From the NCBI GenBank assembly GCA_003552785.1, contig PUOQ01000034.1, positions 1 to 13,544 of the forward strand: 13,544 nt of DNA. Reading direction: 5' to 3'. How positions within the stretch are numbered: the first letter of the stretch is position 1; each line of letters starts with the position of its first letter. The notes under the pieces were generated by a model. It was not told where the DNA came from. It searched no databases and saw nothing but the letters and a program-made list of their open reading frames with translations. This document shows, one piece after another, positions 6,028 through 13,544 of the stretch. This DNA is from Dehalococcoidia bacterium (GTDB lineage: Bacteria; Chloroflexota; Dehalococcoidia; Dehalococcoidales; CSSed11-197). The position numbers and the translations under genes were made by a program.

Positions 6028-7293
6028 CTAATTATTGATACCCACCCCCAATCTTTCTTCAAAGCGGTTGCGATAACCGGCCAGAATTACCAGAATCCCC
6101 AGGGCAAGCACCAGTGTGTTTCTTATGATTAATATAGCTACCGCCGGCTGTTCTAAATTTACCAGTTCTCCATAATTGTGCGGGAAAATATAACAACTCA
6201 TGATAGCAATGGCAATAAACATGATCCAGCCTGTGCTTCTCATGCGGTTATTTAGAAGTGGCAAGAGGGGGTAAAGCCATATAATAAATTGAGTAGAGAA
6301 AACTTTACTGCTTATAATGATAAAAATAATGCACCCCAAAGAAAAACTGATCAAAGCATCATGGTTAAAGCCGCCCCTTTTATTTTTTTGAAAAAACAAC
6401 CAATAACATGCCAGCAGGGACGCAATGGTAATATAAGTAGAGGCGGTAACAAAAAAGTCAGCGGCGGGAGACTTGATATCGACTGATGCGAAGGCCTGTA
6501 CAGCTTCAATGCTTGTTATTCCAAATATATTTGCCAGCATAAGAAGAGAAGCATAGCTTGATTCTAGCTGGAGACCTCTTGTGGTATGAAATTCAAAAAA
6601 CTCCATAAAACCTTCAGGGCTGATTATAAAACTGGGTATCACCAGCATAAGCCCGGTGAAAATAAGAATTGCTAGCCCGGATAAAAGTGGCTTATAGCGC
6701 CGTTTAATTAAATACGGTATTGCAAACAGTGGCACCAGAGCCAGCGGGAATAATTTGGTCAATGCGCCGAGTCCGAGTATAAACCAGGAAAATTTAAACT
6801 TTCCTGTTGCATAAAAATAAACCGCTCCCAGCGTAAATATAACCGGGATAACGTCAAAGCGGTTAATGGCAATATCCCCGAGGGCGAAAAAAGCCAGAGT
6901 GTAAATCGTCAGGGTTTTTATATGGTTTAACCTTAGTATTTGACTGAATCTGCTAACAAGCACAAGACCGATGATATCAAAAATGATTATTAGAAAGGCA
7001 AAGCCGTCCGCATAGCCTTCGAGTGTAGAGAAAAGTAGCCGGGGCAGTAACAGGAAAATTAATGCAAGGGGTGGGTATTCCGCTGTGAAATCCCGGTAGG
7101 GCAGATTACCTGAAACCATTGAAGTGGCATAAGTAAAATACAGCTCGACGTCGGGGTGGATTCGTATATCAAAAGCTGAAAAGTTCAACCATATACCCAG
7201 TATTATAAGGTGAATAACGCCGAATACAGTCAATTGCCGGTGGGCAGGCGCTATCGAAAGCAGCTTGTTTTTAATTTTTAGAAATATGGACAT
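6028..7293 (-). CDS. GT87-type (DUF2029) polytopic membrane glycosyltransferase
   Basis: A 421-residue, very hydrophobic protein with roughly ten membrane segments, starting near residue 20 and ending near 410. After the first segment comes an extracytoplasmic loop with IHPDVELY (45-52) and YRDFTAEYPP (66-75), then ALTKLFP and SSKVFSTQFIIW further on. This pattern of an acidic loop residue, a Y/F-x-YPP stretch and TKxxP is typical of GT-C-fold GT87 transferases, which use polyprenyl-phosphate sugars at the outer membrane face. Asp48 or Glu50 is the likely catalytic acid (inference). It follows the ECF transporter S-component gene on the same strand after 58 bp, so it may be a distal operon member or have its own promoter. 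No ribosome binding site is evident before the ATG. Acceptor and sugar are unknown. Confidence 0.75.
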   Translation of the reverse strand: MSIFLKIKNKLLSIAPAHRQLTVFGVIHLIILGIWLNFSAFDIRIHPDVELYFTYATSMVSGNLPYRDFTAEYPPLALIFLLLPRLLFSTLEGYADGFAFLIIIFDIIGLVLVSRFSQILRLNHIKTLTIYTLAFFALGDIAINRFDVIPVIFTLGAVYFYATGKFKFSWFILGLGALTKLFPLALVPLFAIPYLIKRRYKPLLSGLAILIFTGLMLVIPSFIISPEGFMEFFEFHTTRGLQLESSYASLLMLANIFGITSIEAVQAFASVDIKSPAADFFVTASTYITIASLLACYWLFFQKNKRGGFNHDALISFSLGCIIFIIISSKVFSTQFIIWLYPLLPLLNNRMRSTGWIMFIAIAIMSCYIFPHNYGELVNLEQPAVAILIIRNTLVLALGILVILAGYRNRFEERLGVGINN

Positions 7294-7351
7294 AGAAAAT
7301 GTCTTATAAGCCAGATTTGATACACAAAGTAGCAGTAACCGAAGTCAACGG

Positions 7352-8083
7352 TCAAGTATTGCTTGTATCAAATTTTTTAGGTTCATTGTTAATATTCTTC
7401 CAGAAGAATCGATTGTGCCATTGTTTGAGTATAGCAATAGTTCTTTTACCCAGTATCAATATAAAGAGAGCGGTAGCAACACCGTGGATGGTATCAAACC
7501 AAATACTGTTTAGCTGAGTTATGAGAAAAGTTTGCCAGGTAAGCGGATAAATCAAAGAAGCCCAATGCCATATGTTCATTATTATGCCAAAAATAAACCC
7601 CCAGACAAGTCCGAATGCAGCCAGAACCCAGATATTCGGCTTTAAGTTGCGTAAAATCCCTGCGGTAAAGCCGGCGAGGCCCCAGCCCAGTATCTGAAAA
7701 ATTGTCCAGGGGCCATGACCGAGGAAAAAATTTGAAACCAGGGCAGTAATGGCCCCGGTCATAAACCCGGCCATTGGCCCGAAAGTATAACCTATGCATA
7801 TAATAATGAAAGTTGCCGGCTGGGCATTGGGTATAGGGGCAAAGGGTATTCGTACTATTGCAGCTAAAGTACCCATTATGCTTATTAAAGCCAATTCTTT
7901 GGTGTTTACATGTCGAGATTCAAACTCAAGGAAAAAAGCTATGACAGCCAGGCCGACCACAGTAGCTGTAATTATGCCCCAATTAAAACCCTGGCCAATC
8001 CATTGGGGGGCCATGAAAGCAAAAATTAATATTGATATAGCAGCTGTGGCTATGATGGCAAAGGCGACACGAGAACGTTTCAT
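7352..8083 (-). CDS. ECF transporter substrate-binding membrane (S) component
   Basis: A 243-residue membrane protein with about seven or eight hydrophobic segments. The S-component core begins near residue 60 with ELALISIMGTLAAIVRI, followed by PIPNAQPATF (87-96), FGPMAGFMTGAITALVSNFF and GHGPWTIFQILGW. Two extra N-terminal membrane segments (about 6-28 and 34-54) precede it. S components bind a vitamin or metal and dock on the EcfT/EcfA motor. This subtype resembles S components proposed to carry cobalamin-type compounds, but the substrate cannot be read with confidence. I place the start at the ATG at 8081-8083, which overlaps the upstream ATPase stop codon in an ATGA arrangement. A TTG twelve bases further upstream is possible but less likely. 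It ends with a hydrophilic lysine-rich tail. Confidence 0.82.
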   Translation of the reverse strand: MKRSRVAFAIIATAAISILIFAFMAPQWIGQGFNWGIITATVVGLAVIAFFLEFESRHVNTKELALISIMGTLAAIVRIPFAPIPNAQPATFIIICIGYTFGPMAGFMTGAITALVSNFFLGHGPWTIFQILGWGLAGFTAGILRNLKPNIWVLAAFGLVWGFIFGIIMNIWHWASLIYPLTWQTFLITQLNSIWFDTIHGVATALFILILGKRTIAILKQWHNRFFWKNINNEPKKFDTSNT

Positions 8084-9753
8084 GGTAAAGCGCAAACAAC
8101 CTCGTTTGCAGTCAGTAGGCTGGATGGCACGCCACGATATTTAAATTGCTGCACCAGTTGGTTGATCTGCGTTGAAAAATGCAAATCTTGTGAAAGCACA
8201 GCATGTGTTTCTCCGTCAGTCACGATCCGCCCCTGGCTCATCAGTATAACACGGTTAAAAAACCTGGCCACCAATTCCACATCGTGTGTTACGACTACAA
8301 CTGTTTTACCGGTTCTCCTGTATTCGTCAAGTAAATGCATTAGCTCAGCTTTTTTTTGCTCTTCAAGTCCTCTAGTAGGCTCATCCAGTACCAGTAAATC
8401 CGGGTACGTTGCGATTACTGAAGCAAGGGCGAGGCGTTGTTTTTCACCACCACTCAAGCTCAGAGGTGGTTTGTCCCGCAACAGTGAAAGCTGGAAACGA
8501 GACATTATTGTATCTACTTTTTCGCTTATCTCGTCTCTTCCTGTTCCATTATTTTTCAATCCGAAACGTATTTCATCTTCAGCAGTATCAGAAAAAAAGT
8601 GTTCATTTGGATTTTGAAAAACCATGCCTACTAAACCTGCAACCTGCTTTACGCTTAAACTGGAAAGATCCTGTCCATTAATCAATATGTCACCCTGGTC
8701 TGGTTTGAGTAGCTTGTTAAGGTGTTTGATAAGAGTGGTTTTTCCAGAAGCGTTTTTTCCCATGATAGCAAGCATTTCACCATGTTTTATACTGAGGTCA
8801 ATATTGTTTAGTGCGCAAAAACCATTTGGATATGTGTAGCTTACCTGTTTTAGCTCGACTGCCAGTGAATTTTGGCTACAAGCATAATCGGTATTGGGTG
8901 CCTGTTTGGATTTTAATATTACCATGCCAAAACATTTTACTCCTTCATGAACAGTCAATGGCCTGCCATTCATTATAAAGCCCTTATCTTCGAATCTTTT
9001 GTAAAGTTCAGCCAGTGGAGGGGGCCCAATTCCCAAATTAACCAGTTCGTTATATTTGCCAAATAAAACATGTCTTGTAGGCCCGTCGATGGCTATGCTG
9101 CCTTTGTTCATCACTACTATTCTATTGGCATGCGGCACTATTTTTTCCAATCTGTGCTCAGCAATTATTATGGTAAGTCCGTGATCAACATTTAAGTGTT
9201 TTAATGCCCCCAGGACTTCTTTAGCACCTGCAGGGTCAAGTTCAGAAGTAGGTTCATCAAGTATTATAACCCCTGGCTTTGTGGATAGAACGGACGCGAT
9301 AGCGGTAAGTTGTTTTTCACCACCGGATAATTCATTTATACTGCGGTGCCTCAGGTGTGAGATGGACAGAGTGTTCAGTACTTCCTCCAACCTGCGGGCC
9401 ATCTCGTCGCGGGGTAAGCCAAGATTTTCCATCCCAAAGCAGATCTCACGCTCGACGCTTGAAGTGACCAGCTGGTTTTCAGGGTCTTGAAAAACCATTC
9501 CTGCTTTTGTAGCCATAACACCCGGAGATACCTCGAGCGGGTTGCAGCCAGAAACTTCAATTTCTCCGGAAATGGATCCACCGTAAAAATGTGGCACAAG
9601 GCCATTTAATACACGGCATAAAGTTGATTTCCCTGAGCCCGACGTTCCGGTTAACAGCACAAAATCACCGGCGTCAATATTTAAGTTAACATTTACAATT
9701 GCAGCAAAAGAGGCGTCATTGTATTGAAATGTAACATTTTTAAGATATATCAA
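8080..9753 (-). CDS. ECF transporter ATPase, two ABC domains fused (EcfA-EcfA')
   Basis: A 557-residue protein with two complete ABC ATPase domains in one chain. Domain 1 (about 1-240) has Walker A GTSGSGKST (36-44), Q-loop Gln89, signature LSGGEK (142-147), Walker B VIILDEPT and His200. Domain 2 (about 298-530) has Walker A GKNASGKTT (332-340), Q-loop Gln380, signature LSGGEK (433-438), Walker B LLVLDEPT and His490. Both sites look competent for ATP hydrolysis, which powers uptake through EcfT and the S component. The second D-loop reads RGLE where Asp is usual, a mild deviation. Most Firmicutes encode EcfA1 and EcfA2 separately; fused forms are known for dedicated systems. The TTG start overlaps the ecfT stop codon (TTGA) and its own stop overlaps the S-component start, so all three genes are translationally coupled. 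Confidence 0.93.
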   Translation of the reverse strand: MIYLKNVTFQYNDASFAAIVNVNLNIDAGDFVLLTGTSGSGKSTLCRVLNGLVPHFYGGSISGEIEVSGCNPLEVSPGVMATKAGMVFQDPENQLVTSSVEREICFGMENLGLPRDEMARRLEEVLNTLSISHLRHRSINELSGGEKQLTAIASVLSTKPGVIILDEPTSELDPAGAKEVLGALKHLNVDHGLTIIIAEHRLEKIVPHANRIVVMNKGSIAIDGPTRHVLFGKYNELVNLGIGPPPLAELYKRFEDKGFIMNGRPLTVHEGVKCFGMVILKSKQAPNTDYACSQNSLAVELKQVSYTYPNGFCALNNIDLSIKHGEMLAIMGKNASGKTTLIKHLNKLLKPDQGDILINGQDLSSLSVKQVAGLVGMVFQNPNEHFFSDTAEDEIRFGLKNNGTGRDEISEKVDTIMSRFQLSLLRDKPPLSLSGGEKQRLALASVIATYPDLLVLDEPTRGLEEQKKAELMHLLDEYRRTGKTVVVVTHDVELVARFFNRVILMSQGRIVTDGETHAVLSQDLHFSTQINQLVQQFKYRGVPSSLLTANEVVCALP

Positions 9754-10679
9754 TTTACAGCTCTCTTTTTTAATAAGGCTAAAGGAGTTATGGAAAGTAA
9801 TAATATGAGTATTGCAGCAATTATAATCCAGCCAGCCACAGGCAGAACAAAGCCGTTCAATTCAGGATAAAACTGAAAGTAAATAAAACCTTTAATACTG
9901 GAAAATATTGCAACTGCCAGGATCAATATATGTGATATAAGAAGTATCCTGTCAACACCATCTAATCTGGTCTGATGAAAATAAGTTCTTTGTTTACAGC
10001 TTCCGAAGGCTCTGGCTTCCATGGATTCAGCTATTTGTATGGTTCTCTCAAGAGAGCTTGAAAGAAGGGATGTAAAAATGGATGCCCTTTTTTTTATGCG
10101 CTCATAAATATTTCCTTTATCAAAATCAAGCCCCCTTGCTTGCTGTGCATCTTTTATGCGCATCGCATCTTCGATCAGTGTAGGTACGAACCTCGTAGAC
10201 AGTGCAGTCATCATTGCTGACCTGTAGGGTAGTTTGAACTTCAGCATTACCATAAGCATGTTATCAGGATGAACGGTAAAGGTAAAAATAGAAAATGCAG
10301 AAATAATTGCAAGTAGCCTGATTACCATGACAAAGCCATAAAAAAGTGCTTCCATTGTTATCACCATTTCACCTAACAGCGGGAGGTGAATTCCTGGTTG
10401 CCACAATATATTTGATCCGCTGTTGCTGGCCAGGGAATTGATAATGACAATTACAATCCCCAGATAAAAAGCAAGTTTCACAAAAATTGCCCATTCACGG
10501 TGTATCTTTGCGGCAAAAACAACAGGGATGGTAGAAATAAAAAGGAGGGCAAGAAAAACCGGATGGTCCAAAAGCAACGCCAGTATGACAACACTTGCTA
10601 CCCAGACCGTGGTTATAACAGGGTTGAGTTTGTGTATTGGTGTTTTCTTGTCCTGGTAACTAAATTTCAAATAAGACAT
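9750..10679 (-). CDS. ECF transporter transmembrane coupling protein EcfT (CbiQ family)
   Basis: A 309-residue membrane protein of the CbiQ/EcfT family. It has hydrophobic segments around 20-58, 66-85, 110-135 and 245-300, and a central cytoplasmic coupling region. That region carries the two short motifs that contact the ATPases: ARG (181-183, in AQQARGLD) and ARA (222-224, in ESMEARAFG), the second differing from the usual ARG. It couples ATP hydrolysis by the fused EcfA to movement of the S component. The start ATG at 10677-10679 has no ribosome binding site and sits only about ten bases from the predicted transcription start, so the message would have a very short leader. It is the first gene of the transport operon. 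Confidence 0.9.
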   Translation of the reverse strand: MSYLKFSYQDKKTPIHKLNPVITTVWVASVVILALLLDHPVFLALLFISTIPVVFAAKIHREWAIFVKLAFYLGIVIVIINSLASNSGSNILWQPGIHLPLLGEMVITMEALFYGFVMVIRLLAIISAFSIFTFTVHPDNMLMVMLKFKLPYRSAMMTALSTRFVPTLIEDAMRIKDAQQARGLDFDKGNIYERIKKRASIFTSLLSSSLERTIQIAESMEARAFGSCKQRTYFHQTRLDGVDRILLISHILILAVAIFSSIKGFIYFQFYPELNGFVLPVAGWIIIAAILILLLSITPLALLKKRAVN

Positions 10680-10695
10680 AATTTATGATATCTGA

Positions 10696-10724
10696 ATTAT
10701 GCCTTAGAATATAGCATTTGACAA
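10696..10724 (-). promoter_or_regulatory. Predicted promoter of the ECF transporter operon
   Basis: On the minus strand TTGTCA (10719-10724), a 17-bp spacer and CATAAT (10696-10701) form a good vegetative promoter. Transcription would begin near 10689, about ten bases before the ecfT ATG. Upstream, the motif CTGGA (plus strand) occurs four times between 10750 and 10818 and might mark regulator sites. I see no cobalamin, TPP or other recognisable riboswitch in the 220-bp gap 10680-10899. Confidence 0.55.
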
Positions 10725-10865
10725 CTACAGTTTATAAATAACAGTTATACTGGATAAAATTATTTGCTGAAAAGCAGCCTGGAAAGATGAAAACCTGGAA
10801 GCGACTCTGTTAACTGGATGCCCAAATAAAGATTGTAAAATAAACATACGCCCATAACTGCATGT

Positions 10866-10902
10866 TTGAAAAAGGGTCCTCTGTTATAAAAGAATCCCTT
10901 TA
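10866..10902 (-). terminator. Intrinsic terminator of the two-component operon
   Basis: Starting at the response-regulator stop codon on the minus strand, AAAGGG pairs with CCCTTT. An inner TTCT/AGAG pairing continues the stem and the loop is about eight bases. A run of T continues after the stem (plus-strand A run at 10869-10873). This separates the two-component pair from the ECF operon downstream. Confidence 0.7.
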
Positions 10903-11529
10903 TTCGCTACAGTCATTATTGCCGGTGTCTTTATCCGTTGCGAATAACTCAGGGTATAGCTTATGGACACAGTCAGGACACATCCCGTGGGTAAATTCAG
11001 CCAGTGTTCGGTCCTCAATGAATTTTTCGACTGATTGCCAGAAACCCTCATCATCCCTGATTTTTTTACAGGCAGCACAAATTGGTACAAGGCCTCGTAG
11101 TGTTTTAATTTCCGAGAGGGCTTCCTTCAATGCTTGTGTCAGTTCACGTCTCTCGGCTTCCATTTTGGCCTTAAATAATGCCATTTCTACTGTTACACGT
11201 ATGTCCGTTTCGGTAAAAGGTTTTGTAATGTAACCGAACGGTTCAGCCTTTTTAGCTTCACCCAACGTATCGGCATCAGCGTATGCCGAGAGGTACACAA
11301 CTGGAATATCATAATTATTTTTAATTCTTTCAGCTACTTCAGTGCCACTATGCTTACCCTGAAGAACAATATCCATTAATACGATATCTGGCCGGTTGGC
11401 TTCTGCTTTGTGAATTGCATCTTCACCAGTAGCGGAGATACCTGTAATTTCATAACCCAGTTTCACCAATGTGTTTTTTATATCTTGAGCAGTGATCGCT
11501 TCATCTTCTACTATTAGTATCCTGGCCAA
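10900..11529 (-). CDS. Response regulator with C-terminal four-cysteine module
   Basis: A 209-residue protein. Residues 1-118 are an intact receiver: acidic pair Glu8-Asp9, phospho-acceptor Asp53 (VLMD), Ser81 and Lys103 (TKPF). A helical, charged stretch (about 118-145) leads to a module with CAACKK (Cys151, Cys154) and CPDC (Cys184, Cys187). Together with RDDEGFWQSVEKFIEDR between them, this is a tail seen on many signalling proteins and plausibly binds a metal such as zinc. There is no DNA-binding domain, so the output is probably protein-level. The TTG start is supported by a strong AAGGAGG (11539-11545). The gene overlaps the kinase gene by 29 bases, which makes the kinase its clear partner. 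The type resembles the AmiR/PdtaR-like single-receiver regulators that pair with HisKA_2 kinases, but no ANTAR domain is present. Confidence 0.92.
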   Translation of the reverse strand: MARILIVEDEAITAQDIKNTLVKLGYEITGISATGEDAIHKAEANRPDIVLMDIVLQGKHSGTEVAERIKNNYDIPVVYLSAYADADTLGEAKKAEPFGYITKPFTETDIRVTVEMALFKAKMEAERRELTQALKEALSEIKTLRGLVPICAACKKIRDDEGFWQSVEKFIEDRTLAEFTHGMCPDCVHKLYPELFATDKDTGNNDCSE

Positions 11530-13544
11530 TGTTGAATTCCTCCTTGTTTCTCATAAATATTATGGTAAATTGTGTACCTGACCGGCGATCCAGTTTTATT
11601 TCACCATTTAATTGGTGCTCTGTTAAACTTTTTACCAGTTGCAATCCTAAAGTTTTTGCGTTGTCTATGTCAATGTCAGCAGGAACACCACTGCCATTAT
11701 CATAAATCACAAGTTCAACCCAGTTTCCATATTTTTTCTTGAGCGTCAGACCCAAAAGTCCTTTTTGCTGGTCATGGAAAGCATATTTCAAAGCATTAAC
11801 AACCAGTTCATTGATAATCAGTCCGCAGGGTATGGCTTGATCAACATTCAATCTTATGGGGTCGACCTTTACATTTACTTCAATATCGGCAGGGCTAACC
11901 GCATAAGACCTTATCAGGTCTGTAATAAGATCCTTTGCATATTCATCAAAATTAATAACTGCCAGGTTTTTGGATTGATGAAGTTTATTGTAAACAAGCG
12001 ACATAGCCCTTATTCTTTCCTGGCCCTCTTTTAGAACGGTTTGTGCTTCAACATCCTTTATTTGCCCGGATTGCAGGCTGAGCAAGCTGGAAATTACCTG
12101 CATGTTATTTTTAACGCGGTGTTGTATCTCTTTAAGTAGAATCTCCTTTTCTTTAAGAGCAGATTTAATACTCTCTTCATCTCTTTTGCGAGATGTAATG
12201 TCCTGCAGGGCTCCGAAAATTTTAACTACCCGGCCGTTTCCACTTTCCGGCTTGCCAATTATGTGAACCCACTTATTATTGCCATCCGATGGGACTAACT
12301 CGAGTTCCAGGTCAAAGGGTGCGAATTTCTCTATGGATTGTTTGATGGCGGCTTCCAACAGCTTGCGCGAGGAGGGCTTGAATAAATTAATCCATTTCTC
12401 TATCGGGACGGGGTGACAGGGGTCTATTTGGAGTATTTGGAATATTTCATCAGTACATTTGAAAAAACGACCATCTATTTCTAATTCCCAGCCCCCGATT
12501 TTTGCAACGCGCCCGGTAGTATTTAATAACTTTTCATTTTGGGTAAGATTGTTTATGGCCACCTCTTTTTCAAGTGCTGTTGAAATGATACCGGAAACAA
12601 TTTGTAAAATAGATACGTCTTCATCAGAGTGTTTTACGGGGTAATCACAGTTGTCTATGCCAATAAAACCATAAAGTTTATCATTGACGTGCAATGGTAG
12701 AATGATTGCAGACCTGGCGCCTATGGCTTTAAGTAGAGATTTCTCGTAATTTGCATTCAGGGGGAGTTTATCTACATTATCTACTCTGAAAGCCTGCCCG
12801 TTCTTGAGTGTTTGAAAAACAAATGAATCAGTATTTACAGCCACCTGTTTGAATTTGTCTATATTGGTAAAGGTGCCTCTTGAGTGTCGTTCATATATAT
12901 TGTCCATGAAGGAATAATCACTGTGAAATTGGGTTAAATAGCAGCGGCTTGCTCCGGTCAAATCACGCAAAGCTTCAAGCGCATCATTAATGGAATCAGA
13001 AATATTATCTGCGTTGACGAATCCGGATGCGATAAAGGAAATGGTCCTTTCGACACCCATTCTTTTATCGATTTCCTTTTCAGCAAGTTTTCGTTCCGTA
13101 ATATCACTGGCGATTGCCAGCAAGCTGACAACATCGCCTTCTTTACCGCGGAGAGGAGCTACGGATAAGCTTATATCTACTTTTTCACCGTATTTATTTA
13201 TTCTGCATAGCTCAACATTGAGCTGATGGGTTCCGTTATCGAAGACTCTGTTTAACAAATTTTTAAATTCGTCAATCTTTTCTGTGGTTGCAACAGGTAG
13301 AAATTGACCTATGGCTTCTTCCGGGGTGTAGCCAAATATTTCCTGCGCAGCAGGATTCCATGTTAAAACGATTCCTTTTCTGTCAGTAACAAAGATGGCT
13401 AAAGGGGAAGCTTCAATAATCGCGTTTAGTTGTTCGTTAATGGAGCGCAGGGATTCCTCCTGTTTTTTCCGCTCGGTTATATCTCTTGATACACTAAGAA
13501 TATATTTCTGGCCATGACTGTCCAATATGCGTGAATGAATTTCA
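11501..13544 (-). CDS. Sensor histidine kinase, PAS-PAS-GAF-PAS-HisKA_2-HATPase (5' end beyond window)
   Basis: An incomplete gene: the frame stays open to the window edge, and the first visible residues are the end of a PAS/PAC domain (SVSRDITERKK). The TTG at 13525 is therefore not a real start. Numbering from that codon, the order is PAC remnant (1-22), PAS (about 30-145, ending IASDITERK), GAF (about 155-320) and a third PAS (about 335-447, ending ALQDITSRK). Then come HisKA_2 with EIQHRVKNN (466-474, His469 as phospho-acceptor) and the ATPase domain with INELVVNALKYAF (571-583), DNGSG (609-613) and LGLQL. No membrane segment appears in this part, so it looks cytosolic. The PAS and GAF domains would sense small ligands or redox state; the signal is unknown. 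It should phosphorylate the overlapping response regulator. Confidence 0.93.
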   Translation of the reverse strand, partial: EIHSRILDSHGQKYILSVSRDITERKKQEESLRSINEQLNAIIEASPLAIFVTDRKGIVLTWNPAAQEIFGYTPEEAIGQFLPVATTEKIDEFKNLLNRVFDNGTHQLNVELCRINKYGEKVDISLSVAPLRGKEGDVVSLLAIASDITERKLAEKEIDKRMGVERTISFIASGFVNADNISDSINDALEALRDLTGASRCYLTQFHSDYSFMDNIYERHSRGTFTNIDKFKQVAVNTDSFVFQTLKNGQAFRVDNVDKLPLNANYEKSLLKAIGARSAIILPLHVNDKLYGFIGIDNCDYPVKHSDEDVSILQIVSGIISTALEKEVAINNLTQNEKLLNTTGRVAKIGGWELEIDGRFFKCTDEIFQILQIDPCHPVPIEKWINLFKPSSRKLLEAAIKQSIEKFAPFDLELELVPSDGNNKWVHIIGKPESGNGRVVKIFGALQDITSRKRDEESIKSALKEKEILLKEIQHRVKNNMQVISSLLSLQSGQIKDVEAQTVLKEGQERIRAMSLVYNKLHQSKNLAVINFDEYAKDLITDLIRSYAVSPADIEVNVKVDPIRLNVDQAIPCGLIINELVVNALKYAFHDQQKGLLGLTLKKKYGNWVELVIYDNGSGVPADIDIDNAKTLGLQLVKSLTEHQLNGEIKLDRRSGTQFTIIFMRNKEEFNIGQDTNSRR

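Noticed and set aside
8084..8095. TTG start for the S component twelve bases upstream of the ATG
   Set aside because: The ATG overlaps the ATPase stop as ATGA, matching the TTGA overlap of the preceding gene pair. The TTG has only a poorly spaced GAGG.
8162..8617. 151-codon plus-strand open frame inside the ECF ATPase gene
   Set aside because: It is antisense to the conserved second ABC domain and its translation is Ser/Thr-rich without family features. It is a shadow of the real gene.
10680..10899. Cobalamin or TPP riboswitch before the ECF operon
   Set aside because: No B12-box-like or CTGAGA-type conserved core was found on the minus strand, and the predicted promoter leaves only about ten bases of leader.
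1..13544. CRISPR array, insertion sequence or transposase gene
   Set aside because: No regularly spaced direct repeats, transposase motifs or insertion-sequence ends were seen on either strand.

Overview
The window looks like chromosomal DNA of an anaerobic member of the Bacillota (Firmicutes), perhaps a Desulfotomaculum/Pelotomaculum-type clostridium. This is inferred from AGGAGG-type ribosome binding sites, frequent TTG starts, moderately AT-rich coding DNA, a fused ECF-transporter ATPase and multi-PAS/GAF sensor kinases. The genus cannot be fixed from sequence alone. Right of about position 1040 the composition is fairly uniform and AT-leaning. The first ~850 bases are strikingly GC-rich (46 of 60 bases at 181-240 against 19 of 60 at 1141-1200).

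Left edge (1-1038): a GC-rich NarL/LuxR-type response regulator whose receiver has lost its phospho-acceptor aspartate (Glu instead). Beyond it lies the 3' part of a tRNA-Asp(GTC) gene, from the D-stem 3' strand to the encoded CCA, with no 5' half. This is what a tRNA-targeting integrative element leaves at its distal end. The orientation would place the element on the left and the resident chromosome on the right.

Intergenic region 1039-1516: AT-rich, with a short ORF remnant and then a strong promoter (TTGACA, 17 bp, GATACT). The predicted transcription start falls on the first base of a 118-base nested hairpin closed by a perfect 10-bp stem. This is a good candidate for an unassigned small structured RNA.

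RNA-repair operon (1517-4873, minus strand): archease, RtcB RNA ligase, and a three-part fusion protein (GAF domain, PD-(D/E)XK-nuclease-like domain, complete hypoxanthine/guanine phosphoribosyltransferase). Each downstream ribosome binding site overlaps the stop codon of the gene before it. Archease activates RtcB, which seals RNA ends using GTP and releases GMP. Placing a purine-salvage enzyme with a sensory and a nuclease-like domain here suggests an RNA-repair module tied to guanine nucleotide state. This is the most interesting part of the window.

Divergent gene (4974-5939, plus strand): an ornithine cyclodeaminase/mu-crystallin-family dehydrogenase, possibly alanine dehydrogenase, behind a long inverted repeat.

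Transport block (6028-10679, minus strand): EcfT, a fused double EcfA ATPase and an S component are joined by 4-bp stop/start overlaps, followed 58 bp later by a GT87-type membrane glycosyltransferase. A TTGTCA/CATAAT promoter lies just before ecfT. The substrate is not evident and I saw no riboswitch.

Right edge (10900-13544, minus strand): a two-component pair. It consists of a PAS-PAS-GAF-PAS-HisKA_2 histidine kinase running off the window and an overlapping response regulator with a four-cysteine C-terminal module, closed by an intrinsic terminator.
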